Shown here: piece by piece, positions 7,480 to 16,381 of the stretch
Numbering within the stretch: the first letter of the stretch is position 1
How the letters are laid out: each line of letters begins with the position of its first letter
Assembly (NCBI RefSeq): GCF_009766005.1
Contig: NZ_LMUK01000029.1
Span: 1-64,000 of the forward strand
Length of the DNA stretch: 64,000 bases
Direction of reading: 5' to 3'
Source of the DNA: Bradyrhizobium sp. S69
GTDB taxonomy: Bacteria; Pseudomonadota; Alphaproteobacteria; Rhizobiales; Xanthobacteraceae
Program-made: the position numbers and the translations under genes
Notes under the pieces: model-generated
The model's input: the letters and a program-made list of their open reading frames with translations, nothing else
Databases searched by the model: none
Told to the model about the DNA's origin: nothing

Positions 7480-7731
7480 ATGGGCGAGTTGCTCGATCGA
7501 TTAAACGCGATGGACTCGCGTCCTCGTGCGCCGGGCGAACCGATCAGATCAGTCGCTGATCAGGCCGCGCAGGCCTTCCGATCGGCCAGCCAACGGGTCA
7601 ACGAGGCGATTGAGGCGGTTCGAGAACCCGGCATGCCGCTGGACACCGTTAGCCGCTGGACGCGCGAGGCCCCGCTGCAGGCTTTGGCAGCAGCGTTCTT
7701 GGTCGGTGTGATCATGAGCCGGCGGAGATAG
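7480..7731 (+). CDS. small membrane-anchored protein, DUF883/ElaB-like
   Basis: This 83-aa protein starts with a long amphipathic region (residues about 20-60, rich in Ala, Arg, Glu and Gln). It ends in one C-terminal membrane segment, APLQALAAAFLVGVIMSRRR. This layout is that of the stress-induced ElaB/YqjD/DUF883 proteins, which anchor ribosomes or other partners to the inner membrane in stationary phase. An AAGGAT site is 6 bases before the ATG. A possible EcfG promoter lies just upstream, which would suit a stress gene. The family assignment comes from layout and is tentative. Confidence 0.65.
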   Translation: MGELLDRLNAMDSRPRAPGEPIRSVADQAAQAFRSASQRVNEAIEAVREPGMPLDTVSRWTREAPLQALAAAFLVGVIMSRRR

Positions 7732-7802
7732 CTTTGTGGAAGCCGGCGCAAACGAGCCTGCCAGAGAGGTCGTGATGACATCGACGGTCTCGACGCTGCT
7801 GG

Positions 7803-8372
7803 TCATCGCCCGGGCCCCCGAAAAATCATCGCTTCCACGAGCTTGGCTTGCCTGATGTGCTCGGCGAGCGACTCGTCGCTGAGGCCAGAAACTTGCTGCC
7901 AAACCCCATCTTGTTGCTCGAACATCCTGACCTGAATTTCGCGCAGCACGGTCGGCGGCAGGATGAACGCCTGCACACTGGGTAGTTTGTCTCTTATCCG
8001 CCGCTTCAGTCGATGAGCCCCATCAATGGTGTTCAGGCCGTTGAACGTGATAAGCATCAGCACCGGCTCGTCTCGGCGCTGCAGGGTCATCGCCTTCACG
8101 ACGTCATGATCGTATTCCAACTGGGAGATATTATTTCGAAGGCTGGCGTTGATCGGAACCGTCATCGGGCTTTGCCCTGACCGGTGTATGTTGCGCCAGG
8201 CCAGCGAGATGTTCAGAACGCCGAGCATTTCGCTGCGAAAAACCTCTTCACCCGGCACGACGTTCTCAAATCTGACCCGCCCACTCGGGCCGTCGAACGA
8301 ATAGCCAGTTTCTGTGATTTCGAGATTGGAAAATGCTGCAAGATCCTGTTCGGTGGGGTTTCGTTTCGACAT
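7803..8372 (-). CDS. ParB/sulfiredoxin-fold-like protein of unknown role
   Basis: The chosen start (ATG at 8372) gives 189 aa; a longer frame extends upstream without protein-like character. The centre reads TFNGLNTIDGAHRLKRRI (about residues 109-126). This resembles the ParB-like nuclease-domain signature, a hydrophobic strand followed by D-G-x-H-R and a helix. After it comes a strand with VQAFILPP and then an amphipathic helical tail. No helix-turn-helix or partner ParA is visible, so chromosome partitioning is unlikely. ParB-fold proteins of this size include kinases, ATPases and small-molecule enzymes. The substrate is unknown. Confidence 0.55.
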   Translation of the reverse strand: MSKRNPTEQDLAAFSNLEITETGYSFDGPSGRVRFENVVPGEEVFRSEMLGVLNISLAWRNIHRSGQSPMTVPINASLRNNISQLEYDHDVVKAMTLQRRDEPVLMLITFNGLNTIDGAHRLKRRIRDKLPSVQAFILPPTVLREIQVRMFEQQDGVWQQVSGLSDESLAEHIRQAKLVEAMIFRGPGR

Positions 8373-8536
8373 TCTTGATCGCTTGAGAGAGGCGATAGGG
8401 TGCCCCGCCGGGGCCGGACGGGGAGCGGACAATATCACGGCCACGCTCATTTCCGGAACAGGCATTGGCTGACCTTCCAGCCCGGTGAGCCAACCGACGA
8501 TCAAGCTATTGAAATCACTAGGAGCGGAAAATGAAG

Positions 8537-8613
8537 TGGCGATCCCAGCAGGATTCGAACCTGCAACCCACGGAGTAGAAATCCGTTACTCTATCCAGTT
8601 GAGCTATGGGACC
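8537..8613 (-). tRNA. tRNA-Arg(UCU)
   Basis: A complete 77-base cloverleaf with encoded CCA can be drawn on the minus strand. The acceptor GGTCCCA pairs with TGGGATC, the T-arm is GCAGG-TTCGAAT-CCTGC, and the anticodon arm is ACGGA-TTTCTAC-TCCGT. The anticodon TCT reads AGA/AGG arginine codons, which are rare in GC-rich genomes. Confidence 0.95.
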
Positions 8614-9006
8614 ATCCGGCGACCCGATCGCGCGGCCTTCATAGCACTGCCAATATGAAAAATCCGCAACGCCGCCAAGTCTGTTCTTGAGCACTTCAAG
8701 TCTGTTCTTGAGCATTTCCAAGCCTTCTCTTGGCCGTTTCAAGCCTGTCTTGACCATTTTCAGGCCCGCTCCGAACCATTTTCGTGGTGCCGTCGACCAA
8801 GCAGGGCGGCGGACCGTTGCGTTTGGTCGGTCGTCCACGCAAAAGCTTGCGACAACGGTGCAAGCGGAGACGTGTCTCAGCGGAGAATTGCCTCGGCCAT
8901 GCCGCATGCGACCTTTTCGCGCCTTTGTTCCATGGCCATGAGTCCGTCACCTTTTCGCGCATTTCTGTTTGATACGCGGCGTCAGTCCGCGTCAGGGAGC
9001 TTCATC
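8614..9006. other. intergenic region before the alpha-2-macroglobulin gene
   Basis: About 390 bases without a gene that I trust. The region carries five tandem 21-22-bp units (listed separately). It must also hold the promoters for the tRNA (leftward) and for the macroglobulin operon (rightward). Minus-strand frames here run into the tRNA gene. Confidence 0.5.
8676..8782. repeat. five degenerate 21-bp tandem repeats
   Basis: Units start at 8676, 8697, 8719, 8740 and 8761. The first two, beginning CAAGTCTGTTCTTGAGCA, are almost identical; the last three are increasingly diverged (CAAGCC..., CAGGCC...), all ending in a T-rich stretch. Read on the minus strand, each unit is a seven-codon heptad of the L-K-N-R-L-E-x type. 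The minus frame crosses the tRNA gene, so a coding role is doubtful. It may be a relic of a coiled-coil gene. Confidence 0.7.
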
Positions 9007-12000
9007 ATGACCGGTTTGGTTCGCGCCGCGATCGTTTGCGTCACGCTGGCGTTCGGCCTGGTCACGGCCCAGGCGGCGGACAAGTCCTTCAAACGCGACG
9101 ACCTCGCGGATTCCGCGATCAAGCTGGAAGCCCAGATCAAGAGCGAGGCGGGACCGGTCGCCAAGTCGGGCGCGAGCCTGCGATCCGATGCCGATGCCGC
9201 CTTCAAACGTGCCGATTTCCGCACCGGCCTGCAAATTCTCGGGCAAATCGCCGCCACCACGCCGGACGACAGCGCGAATTGGCTCAAACTCGCCCGCACC
9301 ATTTTCCAGATCAAACCCTCCAATCCCAGCGAGGGGACGTTCCTGCTGGAACGGGCCTCGACCGCGGCCTACATCGCCTATCAGCGCGCCGGCAATGCGG
9401 GCGAGGAGGCCGATGCGCTCGCGGTGCTCGGCCAGGCCATGGCCGACCGCAAGCTGTGGCGCCCGGCGTTGGATAGCCTGCGGCTCTCGCTTGACCAGCG
9501 CGAAGTCGCCGAGGTGCGCGGCCAATACGAGAAGTTACGCGACGAGCACGGCTTCCGGCTGCTGGATTACACCGTTGATTCGGATGCCGCCTCGCCGCGG
9601 GCCTGTTTCCAGTTTTCCGAGGATCTGGCCAAGCGTACCGATTTTGCCCCGTTCCTGGCGCTTGCCGGCAGCGACAAGCCGGCGCTGTCGTCGGAAGGCA
9701 AGCAGCTCTGCGTCGACGGCCTCAAGCACGGCGAGCGCTACAACATCAATCTGCGCGCCGGGCTGCCGTCCACGGTCAAGGAAACCCTGCCGAAATCGGC
9801 CGAATTCAACATCTATGTGCGCGACCGCAAGCCGTTCGTGCGTTTCACCGGGCGGGCCTATGTGCTGCCGCGCACCGGCCAGCGCGGCATTCCCGTGGTC
9901 AGCGTCAATACCCCGGCCGTGACCGTGAATGTGTTCCGGATCGGCGACCGCAACCTGATCAACACGGTGATCGGCAGCGACTTCCAGCAGCAGATATCCA
10001 GTTATCAATTGTCCGACCTTGGCGACGAGCGCGGGGTAAAAGTCTGGACCGGCGAGCTTGCGACCGCGCCGACGCTCAATCAGGACGTCACCACGGCGTT
10101 TCCGGTCGATCAGGCGCTCGGCGACCTGCAGCCCGGCGTCTATGTGATGACCGCCAAGGCCAAGGGCCCGAGTACCGACGATGACGGCCAGTTGGCGACG
10201 CAATGGTTCATCGTTTCCGATCTCGGGCTGAGCGCGTTCTCGGGCAATGACGGCATCCATGTCTTCGTCAATTCGCTGGCATCGACCGATGCGGTCGCCC
10301 GGGCCGAGGTGCGGCTGGTGGCGCGCAACAACGAAATTCTCGCGACACGCAAGACCGACGAATCGGGCCACGTGCTGTTCGAGGCGGGGCTCGCGCGCGG
10401 CGAGGGCGGCCTGTCGCCGGCGATGCTGACCGTGACCAGCGAGAAAGCCGACTACGCCTTCCTCAGCCTGAAAACAGACGCCTTCGACCTGTCGGACCGT
10501 GGCGTTTCCGGCAGGACGGTGCCGGCGGGCGCCGATGCGTTCGTCGATGCCGAGCGCGGCGTCTACCGCTCCAACGAGACGGTGTATCTGACCGCGCTGC
10601 TGCGCGACGGTCAGGGCAATGCCGTCAGCGGCGGGCCGCTGACATTGGTGATCGAACGCCCCGACGGCGTTGAGTTCCGCCGCGCCGTGCTGCCCGATCA
10701 AGGCGCCGGCGGGCGCAGCCTGGCGCTGCCGCTGAACTCGGCGGTTCCGGCCGGCACCTGGCGGGTGCGGGCATTCACCGATCCCAAGGCGTCTTCGGTG
10801 GGCGAAACCACCTTCATGGTCGAGGATTACATCCCCGAGCGTATCGAATTTGACTTATCTGCCAAAGATAAAGCGATCAAAGTTGATGCTCCTGTAGAAC
10901 TTAAGGTCGACGGCCGTTTTCTGTACGGCGCGCCGGCGTCGGGCTTGCAGCTCGAGGGCGACATGCTGGTCGCGCAGGCGGCGGAACGGCCCGGTTATGC
11001 CGGCTACCAGTTCGGCGTCGACGACGAGGAGACCGCCAGCAACGAGCGCACGCCGATCGAGAATCTGCCCGAGGCGGACGCCAACGGCGTCGCCACGTTC
11101 CCGGTCAGCCTTGCCAAGGCGCCGACCTCGACGCGGCCGCAGGAGGCCCAGATCTTCATCCGCATGGCGGAAGCCGGCGGCCGTGCGGTCGAGCGAAAAC
11201 TGGTGCTGCCGGTGGCGCCGACCGCCGCGATGATCGGCGTCAAACCGTTGTTCGGCGACAAGAACGTCGCTGAGGGCGACAAGGCCGGTTTCGACGTCGT
11301 GTTCGTCGCTCCCGACGGCAAGCCGTTGGCAAGGGACGGCCTGCGCTACGAACTGCTGAAGATGGAATCCCGCTATCAATGGTACCGGCAGAACGCGTCG
11401 TGGAACTATGAGCCGGTCAAATCGACCACGCGGGTTGCCGACGGCGATCTGACGGTTGCCGCCGACAAGCCGTCACGGGTCATGCTGTCGCCGCAGCCCG
11501 GCCGCTATCGCCTCGACGTCAAATCGAATGAGGCCGATGGGCCGCTGACGTCGGTGCAGTTCGATGTCGGCTGGTATTCCGATGGCTCGGCCGACACGCC
11601 GGACCTGTTGGAAACCTCGATCGACAAACCGGACTATCAATCCGGCGACACCATGACGGTGTCGGTCAATGCCCGCACCGCCGGCAAGCTGACCATCAAT
11701 GTGCTGGGCGACCGGTTGCTGACCACGCAGACCACCGACATCAAGGAAGGCACCGCGCAGGTCAAGATTCCCGTCGGCAAGGACTGGGGCACCGGCGCCT
11801 ATGTGGTGGCGACATTGCGCCGTCCGCTCGATGCGGCGGCCCAGCGGATGCCGGGCCGCGCCATCGGCCTGAAATGGTTCGGCATCGACAAGAACAGCCG
11901 CACGCTGCAGGTCAATCTTTCGCCGCCGGCTTTGGTACGGCCGGGCACCACGCTGAAGCTGCCGGTGAAGCTTGGTGGATTGAGTCCCGGCGAAGACGCC

Positions 12001-14211
12001 AAGATCGTCGTCGCCGCGGTCGATGTCGGCATTCTCAATCTGACCAATTACAAGCCGCCGGCGCCGGACGATTATTATCTCGGCCAGCGCCGCATGACGT
12101 CGGAAATTCGCGACATCTACGGGCAATTGATCGACGGCATGCAGGGCACAAGCGGCCGGATCAAGACCGGCGGCGATTCCGCCGGCGCCGAGTTGCAGGG
12201 CAGCCCGCCGACGCAAAAGCCGCTGGCGCTGTATTCGGGGATCGTCACGGTCGCCGCCGACGGCACCGCCGAGATCAGTTTCGAGATTCCGGAATTCGCC
12301 GGCACCGCGCGGGTGATGGCGGTGGCGTGGACCGCCAGCAAGCTCGGCCGCGCCACGACCGATGTCACGGTACGCGATCCCGTGGTGCTGACGGCGACCT
12401 TGCCGCGCTTTTTGCTCAATGGCGACCACGGCACCATGAGCTTTGACCTCGACAATGTCGAAGGCGCGCCCGGCGATTACAGCATCGACGTGAAGGCGTC
12501 CGGACCCATCAAGGTCAGCGGCAATCCGACCACGACGGTAAAGCTCGCGGCCAAGCAGCGCAGCTCGATGGCGCTGGCGCTCGATGCCGGCGGCACCGGA
12601 ACGGCCGCGCTCGATGTCGACATCAAAGGGCCGAACGGGCTGGCCCTGGCGCGGCATTACGCGCTCGACGTCAAGGCGGCGACGCAAATTCTGGCGCGAC
12701 GCTCGATCCGGACCCTGGCAAAAGGCGAGAGCCTGACGCTGACGTCGGACATGTTCTCGGACCTGGTGCAGGGTACCGGAAGCGTGTCGTTGTCGGTCAG
12801 CCTCTCGACCGCGCTCGATGCCGCGACCATCCTCAAGGCGCTCGATCGTTACCCGTACGGTTGCTCGGAGCAGATCACCAGCCGCGCAATGCCGCTGCTG
12901 TACGTCAACGACCTCGCCGCCGGCGCGCATCTGGCGATGGATACCGAAGTCGATCAGCGCATCAAGGATGCGATCGATCGGCTGCTGGCACGACAAGGCT
13001 CGAACGGTTCGTTCGGACTATGGTCGGCCGGCGGCGACGACGCCTGGCTCGATGCCTATGTCACGGACTTCCTGACCCGCGCCCGCGAGAAGGGATTTAA
13101 CGTGCCCGACGTGTTGTTCAAGAACGCGCTGGATCGTGTGCGCAATTCGGTCGTCAACGCCGACGAGCCGGAAAAGGACGGTGGCCGCAACCTCGCTTAC
13201 GGCCTCTATGTGCTGGCCCGCAATGGCACGGCCCCGATCGGCGATTTGCGCTACCTCGCCGACACCAAGCTGAACAATCTGGCCACTTCGATCGCCAAAT
13301 CGCAATTGGCGGCGGCGTTGGCGCTGGTCGGCGACAAAGCCAGGGCCGAGCGGGTCTATGCCGCGGCGCTCGATAGCCTGAACCCCAAGCCAACCCTGGA
13401 GTTCGGCCGGGTCGATTATGGCTCGGCGCTGCGCGATGCGGCGGCGCTGGTGTCGTTGGCCAGTGAAGGCAATGCGCCGCGGGCGACATTGACCCAGGCC
13501 GTCGAACGCGTCGAAGTCGCGCGCGGCCTGACGCCTTACACCTCGACCCAGGAAAATGCCTGGCTGGTGCTGGCGTCGCGAGCGCTGGCGAAGGAAACGC
13601 TGGCGCTCGATATCGATGGATCGCCGATCAAGACCGCGGTCTATCGCAGCTACAAGGCAGCCGAGATGGCGGGCAAGCCGGTCAAGATCACCAATACCGG
13701 CGATGCGTCGGTGCAGGCGGTGGTTTCGGTGAGCGGCGCGCCGGTCACGCCGGAGCCGGCTGCCTCCAACGGCTTCAAGATCGAGCGCAATTATTTCACG
13801 CTCGACGGCAAGCCGGCCGACGTGTCCAAAGCCAAGCAGAACGATCGGTTTGCCGTGGTGCTGAAGATCACCGAACCGAAGCCGGAGTTCGGCCACATCA
13901 TGGTGTCGGATTATCTCCCCGCCGGCCTCGAAATCGACAATCCGCATCTGGTCTCGTCCGGCGACACCGGGACGCTGGACTGGATCGAGGACGGTGAGGA
14001 GCCGCAAAACACCGAGTTCCGCGACGACCGCTTTACCGCCGCGATCGATCGTGCCGCCAACGACAAATCGGTATTCACCGTCGCCTACGTGGTGCGCGCG
14101 GTGTCGCCGGGCAAATACGTGTTGCCGCAGGCCTATGTCGAGGACATGTACAATCCCTCGCGCTACGGCCGAACCGGCACCGGAACCGTCGAGGTGCGTC
14201 CGGCGAAATGA
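9007..14211 (+). CDS. bacterial alpha-2-macroglobulin (protease-trapping) protein
   Basis: The product is a very large exported protein of 1734 aa. A signal peptide (MTGLVRAAIVCVTLAFGLVT then AQAAD) has no lipobox, so the protein should be free in the periplasm, unlike lipoprotein YfhM of E. coli. MG-type beta domains fill the first two thirds. The thioester motif is intact: YPYGCSEQ, with Cys1286 and Gln1289 forming the covalent trap, followed by an alpha-toroid terpenoid-cyclase-like domain. I chose ATG 9007 because AGGGAG sits 7 bases before it. It overlaps pbpC, the usual partner. Together they probably guard against host proteases while damaged wall is repaired. Confidence 0.92.
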   Translation: MTGLVRAAIVCVTLAFGLVTAQAADKSFKRDDLADSAIKLEAQIKSEAGPVAKSGASLRSDADAAFKRADFRTGLQILGQIAATTPDDSANWLKLARTIFQIKPSNPSEGTFLLERASTAAYIAYQRAGNAGEEADALAVLGQAMADRKLWRPALDSLRLSLDQREVAEVRGQYEKLRDEHGFRLLDYTVDSDAASPRACFQFSEDLAKRTDFAPFLALAGSDKPALSSEGKQLCVDGLKHGERYNINLRAGLPSTVKETLPKSAEFNIYVRDRKPFVRFTGRAYVLPRTGQRGIPVVSVNTPAVTVNVFRIGDRNLINTVIGSDFQQQISSYQLSDLGDERGVKVWTGELATAPTLNQDVTTAFPVDQALGDLQPGVYVMTAKAKGPSTDDDGQLATQWFIVSDLGLSAFSGNDGIHVFVNSLASTDAVARAEVRLVARNNEILATRKTDESGHVLFEAGLARGEGGLSPAMLTVTSEKADYAFLSLKTDAFDLSDRGVSGRTVPAGADAFVDAERGVYRSNETVYLTALLRDGQGNAVSGGPLTLVIERPDGVEFRRAVLPDQGAGGRSLALPLNSAVPAGTWRVRAFTDPKASSVGETTFMVEDYIPERIEFDLSAKDKAIKVDAPVELKVDGRFLYGAPASGLQLEGDMLVAQAAERPGYAGYQFGVDDEETASNERTPIENLPEADANGVATFPVSLAKAPTSTRPQEAQIFIRMAEAGGRAVERKLVLPVAPTAAMIGVKPLFGDKNVAEGDKAGFDVVFVAPDGKPLARDGLRYELLKMESRYQWYRQNASWNYEPVKSTTRVADGDLTVAADKPSRVMLSPQPGRYRLDVKSNEADGPLTSVQFDVGWYSDGSADTPDLLETSIDKPDYQSGDTMTVSVNARTAGKLTINVLGDRLLTTQTTDIKEGTAQVKIPVGKDWGTGAYVVATLRRPLDAAAQRMPGRAIGLKWFGIDKNSRTLQVNLSPPALVRPGTTLKLPVKLGGLSPGEDAKIVVAAVDVGILNLTNYKPPAPDDYYLGQRRMTSEIRDIYGQLIDGMQGTSGRIKTGGDSAGAELQGSPPTQKPLALYSGIVTVAADGTAEISFEIPEFAGTARVMAVAWTASKLGRATTDVTVRDPVVLTATLPRFLLNGDHGTMSFDLDNVEGAPGDYSIDVKASGPIKVSGNPTTTVKLAAKQRSSMALALDAGGTGTAALDVDIKGPNGLALARHYALDVKAATQILARRSIRTLAKGESLTLTSDMFSDLVQGTGSVSLSVSLSTALDAATILKALDRYPYGCSEQITSRAMPLLYVNDLAAGAHLAMDTEVDQRIKDAIDRLLARQGSNGSFGLWSAGGDDAWLDAYVTDFLTRAREKGFNVPDVLFKNALDRVRNSVVNADEPEKDGGRNLAYGLYVLARNGTAPIGDLRYLADTKLNNLATSIAKSQLAAALALVGDKARAERVYAAALDSLNPKPTLEFGRVDYGSALRDAAALVSLASEGNAPRATLTQAVERVEVARGLTPYTSTQENAWLVLASRALAKETLALDIDGSPIKTAVYRSYKAAEMAGKPVKITNTGDASVQAVVSVSGAPVTPEPAASNGFKIERNYFTLDGKPADVSKAKQNDRFAVVLKITEPKPEFGHIMVSDYLPAGLEIDNPHLVSSGDTGTLDWIEDGEEPQNTEFRDDRFTAAIDRAANDKSVFTVAYVVRAVSPGKYVLPQAYVEDMYNPSRYGRTGTGTVEVRPAK

Positions 14212-16331
14212 GCGCAACGGAGACCATCGCGCCGGCGGCGCCACGCCAACGCCGCTGGCACCGGATCAAGCGGGCGGCCGTCGCGCTGGCCGCGGCTTGC
14301 TTGATTTCGGTCGGTGTCTTCGCGGCGTGGGTCGCCTCACTGGGGCCATTGCCGTTTGAGCAGGCCCGGCAGGTCTCCGCGACGGTGGTCGATCGCCACG
14401 GCAAATTGCTGCGCGCCTATGCGATGGCGGACGGCCGCTGGCGATTGCCGGTCGATGCCAGGGCCAATGTCGATCCGGGCTACCTCAAGCTGCTGTTCGC
14501 CTATGAGGACAAACGCTTCTACTCCCACCACGGCATCGATCCGCTGGCGCTGAGCCGCGCCGCGCTGCAACTGGGCAGCCGAGGCCGCATCGTGTCGGGC
14601 GGCTCGACCATCACGATGCAACTGGCGCGGCTGATGGAGCCGCGGCGCGAGCGCTCGGTCCATGCGAAATTGCGCCAGATGGTCCGCGCCGTCGAAATCG
14701 AGCGGCAACTGACAAAAGACCAGATCCTCAACCTCTATTTGGCGCTGGCACCCTATGGCGGCAATCTCGAGGGCATTCGTGCGGCCTCGATCGCCTATTT
14801 CGGCAAGGAGCCGAAGCGGCTATCGCTGGCGGAAGCGGCCTTGCTGGTGGCATTGCCGCAGTCACCGGAAAACCGCCGCCTCGATCGCCACCCGGAAGAA
14901 GCGCGGGCCGCGCGCGACCGGGTGCTCGACCGCATGGTCGAGGACGGTCAAATCTCGAACGACGACGCCGCCGCGGCGAAAGCCGTAGCGGTGCCGCGCA
15001 TGCGCAAGGCGATACCGATCCTGGCGCCGCATTCCGCCGATCGCGCCGTTGCCGGTTTCAAGGATATTCCGGTGATTTCGCTGACGCTGGATGGCAGCTT
15101 GCAGAAGGCGCTTGAGGCCTTGGCGCGCGACCGCGCGATCGCGCTGGGTCCGAAGATCTCGGTCGGCATCCTCGCGGTCGACAACGAGAGCGGCGACGTG
15201 CTGGCTCGGGTCGGCTCGCCGGATTATTTCGATGAGCAGCGGGCAGGGCAGGTCGACATGACCCGCGCCGTGCGCTCGCCGGGATCTACCTTGAAGCCGT
15301 TCATCTATGGTCTCGCCTTCGAAGACGGTTTTGTCCATCCGGAAAGCCTGATCGACGACCGGCCGATCCGGTTCGGCGACTACGCGCCGCAGGATTTCGA
15401 CATGACCTTCCAGGGCACCGTGCCGGTGCGCAAGGCGCTGCAACTCTCGCTGAACGTGCCCGCGATTGCGCTATTGGATCGGGTCGGCGCCAGCCGGCTG
15501 TCGTCGCGGCTGAAGCAGGCCGGCGGCAATCTGGTGCTACCGAAAGACGAGGTGCCGGGATTGGCGATGGGCCTCGGCGGCGTCGGCGTCACGTTGCAGG
15601 ATCTGGTGCAGCTTTATGCGGGGATCGCGCGGCTCGGCACCACGCGGCCGCTGCGCGAGATCATGAATGAAAATGACGGGCCGCGCGATCCGTTGCGGCT
15701 GATGGACCAGGTCGCGGCCTGGCAGGTCGGCAACGTGCTGATGGGAACGCCGCCGCCGGAAAATGCCCCGCATAACCGCATCGCGTTCAAAACCGGCACC
15801 AGTTACGGCTATCGCGATGCCTGGTCGGTCGGCTTCGACGGCCGCATGACGATCGGGGTCTGGGTCGGGCGTCCCGACGGGGCGCCGGTTCCAGGCCTGG
15901 TCGGCCGTGTTGCGGCGGCGCCGATCCTGTTCGATGCCTTTGCCCGTACCGGCAAACTGCCGATGCCGCTACAGAGGCCGCCAAAGGGCGTGCTGATCGC
16001 CAGTAACGCCGCGCTGCCATTGCCGCTGCGCCGGTTCCGTCCGCTTGGGGAACTGGTGCGGACCGGCAGCGAGCAGGCGCCCCACATCCAGTACCCCCTG
16101 AACGGCTCGCGGATCGATGCCGGTGGCTCCGATGGCGGGTCATTTTCCGCGATGCCGGTCAAGGTCGCCGGCGGCGTGCTGCCGATGACGATGATGGTCA
16201 ATGGCGTGGCGGCGGGCGAGATCGACAGCCGCCGCCAGCGGCTGGTCGATCCGCCCGGGCCGGGCTTCGTCAGATTAACCGTCATCGACGCCACGGGCGC
16301 CGCGGACACAGTTGTGGTGAGAATTCAATAG
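14208..16331 (+). CDS. pbpC: penicillin-binding protein 1C
   Basis: This 707-aa bifunctional peptidoglycan synthase is of the PBP1C class. It has a cytoplasmic N-terminus and a membrane helix near residues 22-43. A GT51 glycosyltransferase domain follows, with catalytic Glu100 in AYEDKRFYSHHGID and the GGSTITMQLAR motif at 131-141. The transpeptidase domain has SxxK at 360-363 (STLK), SLN at 414-416 and KTGT at 528-531. The C-terminal about 100 residues match the PBP1C-specific domain. All catalytic residues are present. Its ATG overlaps the stop of the macroglobulin gene by four bases, so the two are made together. Confidence 0.95.
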   Translation: MSATETIAPAAPRQRRWHRIKRAAVALAAACLISVGVFAAWVASLGPLPFEQARQVSATVVDRHGKLLRAYAMADGRWRLPVDARANVDPGYLKLLFAYEDKRFYSHHGIDPLALSRAALQLGSRGRIVSGGSTITMQLARLMEPRRERSVHAKLRQMVRAVEIERQLTKDQILNLYLALAPYGGNLEGIRAASIAYFGKEPKRLSLAEAALLVALPQSPENRRLDRHPEEARAARDRVLDRMVEDGQISNDDAAAAKAVAVPRMRKAIPILAPHSADRAVAGFKDIPVISLTLDGSLQKALEALARDRAIALGPKISVGILAVDNESGDVLARVGSPDYFDEQRAGQVDMTRAVRSPGSTLKPFIYGLAFEDGFVHPESLIDDRPIRFGDYAPQDFDMTFQGTVPVRKALQLSLNVPAIALLDRVGASRLSSRLKQAGGNLVLPKDEVPGLAMGLGGVGVTLQDLVQLYAGIARLGTTRPLREIMNENDGPRDPLRLMDQVAAWQVGNVLMGTPPPENAPHNRIAFKTGTSYGYRDAWSVGFDGRMTIGVWVGRPDGAPVPGLVGRVAAAPILFDAFARTGKLPMPLQRPPKGVLIASNAALPLPLRRFRPLGELVRTGSEQAPHIQYPLNGSRIDAGGSDGGSFSAMPVKVAGGVLPMTMMVNGVAAGEIDSRRQRLVDPPGPGFVRLTVIDATGAADTVVVRIQ

Positions 16332-16381
16332 GGGGTCGCCAAGCGGTTGTCGCGATGGTGGTTTCGGCGTATGCGGAACCA

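Noticed and set aside
8518..8907. Minus-strand frame with leucine heptads that covers the tRNA-Arg gene
   Set aside because: It runs through a complete tRNA and has no start signal. I keep the tandem repeats but not the gene.
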